From Phycisphaerae bacterium (GTDB lineage: Bacteria; Planctomycetota; Phycisphaerae; Tepidisphaerales; Tepidisphaeraceae), in the NCBI GenBank assembly GCA_014379105.1, contig JACMML010000256.1, positions 1 through 33,818 of the forward strand: a DNA stretch of 33,818 nucleotides. Reading direction: 5' to 3'. The position numbers and the translations under genes are program-made. Below the pieces are notes generated by a model. It ran no database searches and was not told the DNA's origin. It was given only the letters and a program-made list of their open reading frames with translations. This document shows positions 16,798-23,406 of this stretch, piece by piece (positions within the stretch are counted from its first letter, which is position 1; each line of letters begins with the position of its first letter).

Positions 16798-17805
16798 ATG
16801 AACGTCCTCATCATCGGCGGCACGGGTCTGATCAGCACGGGAATCGTCAAACACCTGCAAAAGCGCGGCGCGGATATCAGCATGTTTAATCGCGGTAAAC
16901 GCGAGAATACGCTGGACGGTCCGGTCGGCGTATTCACCGGCGACCGGAACGACCCGGCCGTGCTGGAACAGTGCGTCGCCGGGGGGCGAAAGTGGGACGT
17001 TGTGATCGACATGATCTGTTTCACACCCGAACAAGCCACGGGCGCTATTCGGACCTTCGCCGGTAAATGCGAGCATTTCATATTCTGCTCGACCGTCTGC
17101 ACTTACGGCACGAAGGTGCCGCCGGGCGTGGTGATTGACGAGACATTCCCGCAGGAGCCGATCAGCGGGTATGGCAAGAACAAGGTGGCGTGCGAGAACC
17201 TTTTCACAGCCGCGCACGGGCGCGGCGATTTCGCGTGCACGATCATCCGACCCAGCCACACCTACGGCGAAGGTTCGCCGTTGATCGACCAGCTCGAGCC
17301 GGACGCAATCGCGTGGGACCGCATTGCCCGCGGCCAGCCGGTGCTGTGTGCCGGCGACGGAATCGGATTATGGAACAGCACGCACCGCGACGACGTCGGT
17401 AAACTCTTTGCCTTCGCGGCCCTTAACAGCAAGACGTATGGCCAATCTTATAACGCTACTACGGAGCGGGTCTTCACCTGGCGGGATTACTACCGCGAGG
17501 CGGCCGACGCGCTTGGGACAACCGCTCAGGTCCTGCCGATGCCGGCGGAGTGGATCATTGGGCATGATCCAAAACGGTTTGGATTACTTCGCGAGATCAC
17601 CCAATTTCATGGCCCTTACACATCCGCCAAGGCACGCCGCGATGTTCCGGAGTTTGATGTGGAGATTGATTTCCGATCCGGGGCCCAGCGCACGCTGGCT
17701 GATGTCAAGCGGCGCGGTGCGTGGCGCGACAGTTCCGCGGATGCGATGTATCAAGGGATGATCGATAAAGCTGTTGCGCTCGGAGTACGGCCGCTGGACT
17801 TGTAG
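16798..17805 (+). CDS. NAD(P)-dependent epimerase/dehydratase (extended SDR)
   Basis: A 335-residue extended short-chain dehydrogenase. The Rossmann loop reads IIGGTGLISTG (5-15), with Ser where the last Gly of GxxGxxG is common. The N31-R32 pair after strand 2 suggests NADP(H). The catalytic triad is plausible: S98 (FCSTVCTYG), Y125 and K129 (GYGKNK). RPSHTYGEGS follows as usual. This subgroup includes sugar epimerases and atypical RNA-binding homologues (CSP41 type), so a nucleotide-sugar role is inferred from the surrounding glycan genes. A longer upstream frame overlaps the divergent GT2 gene and is rejected. TAGAGT lies 7 nt before ATG 16798 and no ribosome site is clear. Confidence 0.8.
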   Translation: MNVLIIGGTGLISTGIVKHLQKRGADISMFNRGKRENTLDGPVGVFTGDRNDPAVLEQCVAGGRKWDVVIDMICFTPEQATGAIRTFAGKCEHFIFCSTVCTYGTKVPPGVVIDETFPQEPISGYGKNKVACENLFTAAHGRGDFACTIIRPSHTYGEGSPLIDQLEPDAIAWDRIARGQPVLCAGDGIGLWNSTHRDDVGKLFAFAALNSKTYGQSYNATTERVFTWRDYYREAADALGTTAQVLPMPAEWIIGHDPKRFGLLREITQFHGPYTSAKARRDVPEFDVEIDFRSGAQRTLADVKRRGAWRDSSADAMYQGMIDKAVALGVRPLDL

Positions 17806-17810
17806 CAAGC

Positions 17811-19388
17811 TTATGGCGGGAGGGGTTCGCTAGTCCCGGTCGAAGGCTTGGGGATGGCGGTCCAAAGGGTGCCGACGTCGGGGAAATCCACGGGCGTATA
17901 TCCGCCGGCGCGGGCGCGATTGCTGAGCTCATTTTCGATCCTTCCGTCCGCCGCCCCGATGAAGACTGCCGCCGGTGGGTTTGTATCGAAGAGGTCCACG
18001 AGATCGCCACGGCCGGGCATTCGGTACTGCGCCTGTTGTGCTTCGGACAGGTACTGGCCGGCGCGGATCCCGAATCGACCGGTCGCGAGTTCGGGATAAA
18101 TCGCTCTCCCGCCCTCCAGCGCATAGACGGGCTCGATGGTCATGATCCGGCCGGGCGGCGATTCGGCTGCGATTCGCACGCCGACTTCATGAATCTGAAC
18201 GGGTGTCCACGAGCGGATTGACCCCAGATGAAGCAGCCCGTCGTACTCCACGGCCCCGAACGGAATAATTAAAACAAGCCCACCCACGGCCAGTCGCCCG
18301 AACCGACGGCTTGCCAGCAAGTGCGGCATCGCGGCGAGTCCGCGCACGATGCCCAGAATCATGAAAGGCGTGGCGGCGTAGAGATACTGACGCTGTAACG
18401 GCGCGGCCGCGAAGCCGGCCGTGAACAGCACGATGACCAGAAGCAGTATCGCGAATTGTTCGCATACACGCGTGTCGATTCGCACTTGGCGCACGCGCAG
18501 CGTTGCGATCGTCAATCCGATGAACGAACCGACGACCAGGCCATTGCCCGGCAGCGTGAAACAACTGATAAATATGTGCAGAAGGCGCGCCCCGACGGTG
18601 AATGGGCGCTTTCGTGAGACATCAAATTCGAGGTGATATCGCGTACTCAGACTCGGATAGACAAAGTTTCCGAACCAGGCATTCTGCGGCGATTGCATCC
18701 AAACCCAGATGCTCGGAATCGTTGCCAGCACGACACCGGCGCCAAACGCCGGCACCAGCAGAAGTTTCCGCCGCCAGGGGATTCCGGGGTAAAGCAAAAG
18801 AAATACGCCGAACGGTAATAACGCCGTGGCAAACGTCACGCGGGACGTCGCCGCCAGGCCCACCAGCACGCCCGCTAATATGGGGCAGAGTAGTCCCGGA
18901 CCTTTCGCCAGTCCTTGGCCAAGAATTAGGAACCCCGCGAAACAGCAGAGCAAGGGAAAATCATGATTCCATGCGAGCCCGGTCGTGTAGACGAATAGCG
19001 GATTGAAGAGAAACAGCGCGCCGATGCCGATGGCAAAGCCAAGCCGCCGGCTCGGCGCGAGGCCCGCGAACGCACGCCACGCGACGACGAACATCAGCGT
19101 CACCGTAGCAGCGGCGCACAATGCGGAGAAAGAGCGGGCGATCAGAAGTAAATGCGTGCCGAGCTTGAACAGCCCGGCGTAAATAATCACCAGCGACGGC
19201 ATGTGATTATAGTGAAAATCACGGTACGGAAGCAAACCCTCATTCAGCAGTGCTGCACTGGCAACAAATACGTTTTCATCGACTTCTAGATTTTCTTCAA
19301 TGCTCCGACAGAAGATCAGCACCAGCGCGATGGTTGCGAAGAGAGCGATGACCAGAACGGGTGGAGTGCGCGATTCAGCGGGTACCAA
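17811..19388 (-). CDS. GT-C-fold membrane glycosyltransferase (family 39-like)
   Basis: A 525-residue polytopic protein, about 10-12 spans with a soluble C-terminal part (about 390-525). The first loop carries EVDENVFVASAALLNEGLLPYRDFHYNHMP in pieces at 34-63, a classic DE-type acidic motif of polyprenyl-phosphate-dependent transferases. The start is TTG 19388: no later in-frame start leaves the first membrane span intact, and TATCAT sits 8 nt before it, suggesting an almost leaderless mRNA. It converges on the epimerase gene with five bases between stops. Donor and acceptor unknown. Confidence 0.72.
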   Translation of the reverse strand: MVPAESRTPPVLVIALFATIALVLIFCRSIEENLEVDENVFVASAALLNEGLLPYRDFHYNHMPSLVIIYAGLFKLGTHLLLIARSFSALCAAATVTLMFVVAWRAFAGLAPSRRLGFAIGIGALFLFNPLFVYTTGLAWNHDFPLLCCFAGFLILGQGLAKGPGLLCPILAGVLVGLAATSRVTFATALLPFGVFLLLYPGIPWRRKLLLVPAFGAGVVLATIPSIWVWMQSPQNAWFGNFVYPSLSTRYHLEFDVSRKRPFTVGARLLHIFISCFTLPGNGLVVGSFIGLTIATLRVRQVRIDTRVCEQFAILLLVIVLFTAGFAAAPLQRQYLYAATPFMILGIVRGLAAMPHLLASRRFGRLAVGGLVLIIPFGAVEYDGLLHLGSIRSWTPVQIHEVGVRIAAESPPGRIMTIEPVYALEGGRAIYPELATGRFGIRAGQYLSEAQQAQYRMPGRGDLVDLFDTNPPAAVFIGAADGRIENELSNRARAGGYTPVDFPDVGTLWTAIPKPSTGTSEPLPP

Positions 19389-19449
19389 ATGTCAGAATGA
19401 TAGCGACGAAGGGCGTGTGTCGCGACCGCGCGCGGCCGGACAACGCCAT

Positions 19450-20097
19450 TTACCAGGCGCGCTTGGGATTTTCGTTGTACATCAACGTGAGAATCTCACT
19501 TCGGCTTGACGGGTTCTCTTTAAAAATGCCGCGCAGGGCGCTGGTGACCATCGTGCTGCCGTGCTTCTTTGCGCCGCGCATCGTCATGCAAGTGTGCGTT
19601 GCTTCGATCACGCACGCCGCGCCGATCGGCTGAAGCTCTTCCATCAGCGCGTCGGCGATTTGGGTGGTCAAACGCTCCTGCACCTGCGGACGCCTGGCAT
19701 ATCCTTCAACCAGCCGGGCGAGTTTTGACAGTCCGACGACCTTCCCGTCCGGAAGATATGCCACGTGGGCACGTCCGGTGAATGGAAGGAGGTGGTGTTC
19801 GCAGAGGCTGTGGAACTCGATATCACGCAACAGCACGACTTCGTCATAGGTTTCGGTAAAGACGGTCTTAAGATGCCGCTTTGGCTCGTCGGCTAGACCG
19901 GCCATGAGTTCGCCGTAGGCTCGTGCGACGCGATTGGGCGTTTTCAGCAGTCCCTCGCGATCCGGGTCCTCGCCGATCGCAATAAGAATCTCTCGCACGG
20001 CTTTCTCGATTTTGGGTATGTCCACCTTGGCGGGCGCCAGATCGGCTGAGGGGCGGATGTCGTCGTCGTCACACGATGCGCCCAAACGCTGCGGCAT
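19450..20097 (-). CDS. folE: GTP cyclohydrolase I
   Basis: A 215-residue enzyme that turns GTP into 7,8-dihydroneopterin triphosphate, the first step of tetrahydrofolate and other pterin synthesis, in the cytoplasm. Zinc ligands are visible at C99 and H102 ([10 protein letters not shown]) and C170 ([11 protein letters not shown]). The substrate region [12 protein letters not shown] (50-61) and [20 protein letters not shown] are also intact. AAGGAGA six bases before ATG 20097 fixes the start over a longer frame at 20115. Length is normal. Two TATAGT hexamers upstream are candidate -10 boxes. With thyX at 27591, it ties to folate-dependent thymidylate synthesis. Confidence 0.97.
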   Translation of the reverse strand: MPQRLGASCDDDDIRPSADLAPAKVDIPKIEKAVREILIAIGEDPDREGLLKTPNRVARAYGELMAGLADEPKRHLKTVFTETYDEVVLLRDIEFHSLCEHHLLPFTGRAHVAYLPDGKVVGLSKLARLVEGYARRPQVQERLTTQIADALMEELQPIGAACVIEATHTCMTMRGAKKHGSTMVTSALRGIFKENPSSRSEILTLMYNENPKRAW

Positions 20098-20140
20098 GCA
20101 TTCTCCTTGGATCACCTAAAGTCTTGAGGCTGCCCGAGTT

Positions 20141-20165
20141 ACTATAGCCGCAACACTATAGCCGC
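20141..20165 (-). promoter_or_regulatory. Tandem -10-like boxes upstream of folE
   Basis: An 11-bp direct repeat ACTATAGCCGC (20141-20151 and 20155-20165) reads on the minus strand as two copies of GCGGCTATAGT, each ending in a near-consensus -10 (TATAGT). They lie 43 and 57 bases before the folE start. No good -35 is seen, and the outer copy abuts a hairpin. Confidence 0.4.
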
Positions 20166-20203
20166 CGACAAAGCGGGAGTCTCGCGCGGAGACTGTCGGC
20201 GGC
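20161..20203 (-). terminator. Strong hairpin between the PDZ and folE genes
   Basis: GCCGCCGACA (20161-20170) pairs perfectly with TGTCGGCGGC (20194-20203), and an inner AGTCTC/GAGACT pair (178-183, 189-194) can extend it. It lies past the end of the sigma/PDZ operon on the minus strand. There is no U-tract, so it may be a Rho-dependent or bidirectional barrier, or a folE control element. Confidence 0.45.
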
Positions 20204-20239
20204 CGAACATGTGGGGCCGGACGTTGTGAATTGGCGAAA

Positions 20240-21013
20240 TTACATCGATCCCGCAGCGCCACGATCGGGCTGCGCACGGGGAGGCGGGCGCAGGTCTCGG
20301 ACGCGATCCGCTCCGCGCTCCACCATTTCCACCTTTTCCCGCAGCCCGTCCGGTATACGGCGGTGATCCTCGGGGGTTGTTAGCTCGCCGTCATAGATCA
20401 CGGCGCCTGTGCGGTCTTTCACAGTGATGTGCTTCCGTTCGTCGTGGGTGGTGATTGAGATCGAGTGTTCATCGTCCACGTGCGTTACCACACGACTGAC
20501 TCGTCCCTGGCCGACGCGTGGGAATGGGGTGTCGGGCATGTCCTGAGGGAGGATCAGCCCCGAAGGTGTTTCAACTGGGGGCAATTCCTTGCCCCCGAGG
20601 GTCACTTGAAGGGGCATGGGTTTGCCCTGGCGCATGACATGAAGCGTAATCACCTCGCCGACTTGGCGCGCCCGCACGAGCACGGTCAATTGATAGACAC
20701 TGATAAGAAGTTGATCCTCCAGCCGCAGCAGGATGTCATTTGCCTTCATGCCGGCGCGGTCGGCGGGCGATCCGGGATCGACATGATCGACAAGCAGTCC
20801 CATGCCCGGCTGCAGGCCAAGATGTTCGCGCAATACCGGAGGCAGAATCGCGGTGGCGATACCCATGTAGCTGACAGGCTGCGTCGAGGGGGATTGGATC
20901 GCCGCGTGTTGCTCATCGCGGGGCACATCAGGCGCTGATTGCGTGCGCGGCGCGTCGGCCAAGGCGCCGACGGACATCGTAAAGAGAGCGCATGCCGCTA
21001 AAAGGGGACTCAT
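20240..21013 (-). CDS. Exported PDZ-domain protein
   Basis: A 257-residue protein with an N-terminal signal peptide (about 1-20, ALADA) and one PDZ domain at about 48-140: SYMGIATAILPPVLREHL, GLLVDHVDPGSPADRAGMKANDILLRLEDQ in two adjoining pieces. This is the DegP/HtrA-type PDZ, but no serine protease domain is present. The C-terminal 110 residues are charged, with no recognised fold. PDZ domains bind exposed C-termini of envelope proteins. It is third in an operon after the ECF sigma gene and its membrane partner, so it may sense or relay envelope damage; that is inference. Confidence 0.75.
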   Translation of the reverse strand: MSPLLAACALFTMSVGALADAPRTQSAPDVPRDEQHAAIQSPSTQPVSYMGIATAILPPVLREHLGLQPGMGLLVDHVDPGSPADRAGMKANDILLRLEDQLLISVYQLTVLVRARQVGEVITLHVMRQGKPMPLQVTLGGKELPPVETPSGLILPQDMPDTPFPRVGQGRVSRVVTHVDDEHSISITTHDERKHITVKDRTGAVIYDGELTTPEDHRRIPDGLREKVEMVERGADRVRDLRPPPRAQPDRGAAGSM

Positions 21014-21044
21014 GGGGGAGCGGTCCTTTTCCTACTGCTGCGGG

Positions 21045-21560
21045 TTACTGCTGATGTACCTGTACAAACAGATCGTTTTCAAATGGCTCAATAATCTCGA
21101 AGCGGCCACCGGTGGCCGGATCACGCCACCGCAATTGATCAACGCGCTGACGGATAATCCGCCGTGCCGGCACCCCGTCGCTGAGCAGCGCCGGACCCGC
21201 GTCAATCGTACGCTGCGAACTGGTGTAACGCAGCCCCTCCAAAACCGGCTTCTCACCATCCAGGGGCGCCAGCGTTTTTGGAACGGAGATTTCGGCAGTT
21301 GGCGTCACCGCAGCTATTTCAAGCTTGGGTTGTGTCAGTAGCCGGGGAACAGCAAAACCCAGCGCCACGCACGCGGCCATCGCGGATACCACCGCACACC
21401 AGGTTCGCAATGATCTAAGCCGCCGATTTCGCGTCGCCAGACTTACCCGCATTGGCTCGATAACCCGGGATTCGAATTGCCGCGCCGCACGGCCGCGCTG
21501 GGCATCAAGCTCAGCGCCCAGGTGGTTGCGGAGGAGATTTTCAAGATCGTCACGACTCAT
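21045..21560 (-). CDS. Single-pass membrane protein, candidate anti-sigma factor
   Basis: A 171-residue protein with a charged cytoplasmic N-terminal part (1-50), one membrane segment (about 53-73, CAVVSAMAACVALGFAV) and an outer C-terminal part of about 95 residues. No zinc-binding HxxxCxxC motif is visible, so it is not a classical ZAS anti-sigma factor. Its place right after an ECF sigma gene, with the same strand and almost no gap, makes an anti-sigma or co-sensor role likely. ATG 21560 is used; TTG 21572 sits directly after the sigma stop and could add four residues. Confidence 0.6.
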   Translation of the reverse strand: MSRDDLENLLRNHLGAELDAQRGRAARQFESRVIEPMRVSLATRNRRLRSLRTWCAVVSAMAACVALGFAVPRLLTQPKLEIAAVTPTAEISVPKTLAPLDGEKPVLEGLRYTSSQRTIDAGPALLSDGVPARRIIRQRVDQLRWRDPATGGRFEIIEPFENDLFVQVHQQ

Positions 21561-21572
21561 AGCAGCACACAA

Positions 21573-22151
21573 TTACGCTTCCGTATTTTTCATGACAGAC
21601 CACAGTCTGTCCTTCAGATGCCCCCGCGCCCTGGAAAGCCGCATGTCCACTGCGGCCGGTGATAGGTCAAGCAGTTCGCCGATCTCTTTGCTCGACAGAT
21701 TTTCGTAATACCGCAAGACAACACACGAGCGTGACAACTCGTCCAGAGACGCGACCGCGTGATCGATCTGATGTTTGTGTTCGGCAGTCTCCAGAATCGT
21801 ATCCACGCCGCCCACCCCCGGCGGATCAATCGAGGTATCCAGCGGCAACGGCCGACGACGACGTCGCAGATCGATCGCAAGATTCCGCACCATTCGGCCT
21901 AGCCAGTGTCCGAAGCGGGAGGGGTCATCCAGCGTATCGAGACGTTGCCATGCCTTTAGAAAAGCGTCTTGAACGATATCCCCCGCATCTGCGGCGTTGC
22001 GCGTTCGCGCGTACGCGATTGACATCGCGATGCCTTCGTATCGATGAATCAATTCCGAAAACGCCTCGGCGTCATGGAGCTTGGCTCGGGCTACTAATTG
22101 TTCAACTGTCTGGTCCAATCGGCCGTCTCCAGGGTGCTTGCTAATCATCAT
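21573..22151 (-). CDS. ECF-family RNA polymerase sigma factor
   Basis: A 192-residue sigma-70 family protein. Region 2 spans about 28-98: AEAFSELIHRYEGIAMSIAY, DAGDIVQDAFLKAWQRLDT, WLGRMVRNLAIDLRRRRR, covering core binding and -10 recognition. Region 4 spans about 125-182: LDELSRSCVVLRYYENLSSKEIGELL and AAVDMRLSRARGHLKDRL, the helix-turn-helix reading -35. Regions 1 and 3 are missing, as in ECF factors. Two in-frame ATGs (22151 and 22148) could start it. It heads an operon with a single-pass membrane protein and an exported PDZ protein, suggesting control of an envelope response. Confidence 0.93.
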   Translation of the reverse strand: MMISKHPGDGRLDQTVEQLVARAKLHDAEAFSELIHRYEGIAMSIAYARTRNAADAGDIVQDAFLKAWQRLDTLDDPSRFGHWLGRMVRNLAIDLRRRRRPLPLDTSIDPPGVGGVDTILETAEHKHQIDHAVASLDELSRSCVVLRYYENLSSKEIGELLDLSPAAVDMRLSRARGHLKDRLWSVMKNTEA

Positions 22152-22254
22152 TCTGACGCACAGAACGGGAAAAAACTAACGACTAGCGGAAAAGTCCATC
22201 GGATAAATGAGCACTTCCGCCACGCCGAACAGTTTAACCAGCGCCGACCCGTGT

Positions 22255-22268
22255 TAAAATAGCCCTCC
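22255..22268 (+). promoter_or_regulatory. -10-like box 8 nt before the carbonic-anhydrase-like gene
   Basis: TAAAAT (22255-22260), preceded by TGT, ends 8 nt before ATG 22269. A leader of about two bases is implied, and no Shine-Dalgarno sequence is present. Confidence 0.4.
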
Positions 22269-22781
22269 ATGACGACCAGGTTCACCAAGACGGCCGGCAA
22301 TTTTTACGCGGCACCCAGTTGCGTGGTGGTGGGGGATGTGAAAATTGGGGAGCTTTCGTCATTCTGGTTTGGCGCGGTCGTCCGCGGCGACGTCGCGCCG
22401 ATCGTCATCGGCCGCCGGGTGAATATTCAGGATAATGCGATAGTTCACTGCGATACCGACGTATCCAACATCATCGAAGACGACGTAACCGTCGGCCACG
22501 GTGCGATCGTGCACGGGGCGCACGTCGGAGCAGGCTCGCTCGTCGGCATGGGCGCGACGCTACTCAGCCAGACAAAGATTGGCCGCGAGTGCCTGGTTGC
22601 GGCGGGGGCGGTGGTTTCGCCGGGGACCGAAGTGCCGGATCGCATGGTTATCATGGGCGTTCCCGGAAAGATCGTCCGCCAGGTGAAAGACGAGGAACTG
22701 AAATATATGCGCTGGCTGACGACGCATTACGTCGAACTCGCCGAGAAGTACGCCAGTGAAGGCTTTGCCTCCCTTACGTGA
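22269..22781 (+). CDS. Gamma-carbonic-anhydrase-family protein (left-handed beta helix)
   Basis: A 170-residue hexapeptide-repeat protein of the YrdA/PaaY/gamma-CA group. Repeats such as VVVGDVKIGELSS, NIIEDDVTVGHGAIV and VVSPGTEVPDRMVI build a trimeric left-handed beta helix. Metal ligands at H60, H77 and H82 are in place, as are R39/D41 (VVRGD) and Q54-D55 (NIQDN). So it may bind Zn or Fe and hydrate CO2, although many homologues have no proven activity. The C-terminus is a helix that packs on the trimer. It has normal length and no signal peptide. A -10-like box lies 8 nt upstream. Confidence 0.9.
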   Translation: MTTRFTKTAGNFYAAPSCVVVGDVKIGELSSFWFGAVVRGDVAPIVIGRRVNIQDNAIVHCDTDVSNIIEDDVTVGHGAIVHGAHVGAGSLVGMGATLLSQTKIGRECLVAAGAVVSPGTEVPDRMVIMGVPGKIVRQVKDEELKYMRWLTTHYVELAEKYASEGFASLT

Positions 22782-22840
22782 ACCCGTCGAACGCGTCTCG
22801 ATCTGATGAGTCCCCGTCTGATGAACCCCCGCAAGTATCA

Positions 22841-22874
22841 ATAAAAAACGCCCGGCACCTGGGGCGCCGGGCGT
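22841..22874 (-). terminator. Intrinsic terminator of the small basic protein gene
   Basis: On the minus strand a perfect 9-bp stem, ACGCCCGGC and GCCGGGCGT (22874-22866 and 22856-22848) with a 9-nt loop, is followed by TTTTTTAT (48-41 side). This is a textbook Rho-independent terminator 27 bases past the stop at 22901. It may also block read-through from the plus-strand gene ending at 22781. Confidence 0.85.
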
Positions 22875-22900
22875 CGAATGTACTTTTTGTCCCGCGGGCC

Positions 22901-23209
22901 TTAGGCCTTGGTGACTTCGATGAACTCCGCCACGCTGCCGAGGTCGCGCACGTGCTGCGGTGTGGCGCGGATAGTCGCGCTGGTGCCGGTGACGAGATCG
23001 AGGTGGAGCTTATTGGGGCGCTTAGTCCAGATGCGTCCGCCGCGACGCTTTGGCTTCGCTTTGAAGTTGGCCGACCGCTGAACGATCGGTCCTGCAGTCA
23101 CAGTGTCGCCCATAAACAGGCGCTCAAGCGTCTTCACGGCGGCATCGCGCGTGAGACTCTTGATGATCGTTACCTTGAATTTGCCGCCGGGAATCGCTGC
23201 CAAAGCCAT
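22901..23209 (-). CDS. Small basic protein of unknown function
   Basis: A 102-residue protein, not recognised. Residues 10-35 look like a beta strand plus helix (FKVTIIKSL, DAAVKTLERLF). Residues 50-67 are strongly basic (KAKPKRRGGRIWTKRPNK), suggesting RNA, DNA or acidic-surface binding. The end is hydrophobic and acidic (DLGSVAEFIEV). No signal peptide. GGAG 7 nt before ATG 23209, a TTGCTT-16-TATACT promoter and a strong terminator make a compact single-gene unit, as for an abundant protein. A ribosome- or nucleoid-associated role is possible but unproven. Confidence 0.7.
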   Translation of the reverse strand: MALAAIPGGKFKVTIIKSLTRDAAVKTLERLFMGDTVTAGPIVQRSANFKAKPKRRGGRIWTKRPNKLHLDLVTGTSATIRATPQHVRDLGSVAEFIEVTKA

Positions 23210-23238
23210 CGGATACTCCAGAAAAATTCGAGCCCGGC

Positions 23239-23266
23239 AGTATAACGGTCACCCGATTTGAAGCAA
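23239..23266 (-). promoter_or_regulatory. Sigma-70-type promoter of the small basic protein gene
   Basis: TTGCTT (23266-23261) and TATACT (23244-23239) on the minus strand, 16 nt apart, lead into a leader of about 25 nt that holds the GGAG ribosome site of the 23209 start. Confidence 0.6.
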
Positions 23267-23406
23267 GGGCCGAGCGTGGGCTTCAAGAAAGCTCGGATTT
23301 ATCGCAATTGGCGCACCGAATCGTTGTAAATCTAGGCGATCTGGCCGATCATGAACTCTGGAGCGGTCTTTGGAAAATTTGGTCAGATGATTCGGAGAAA
23401 ATCTTA

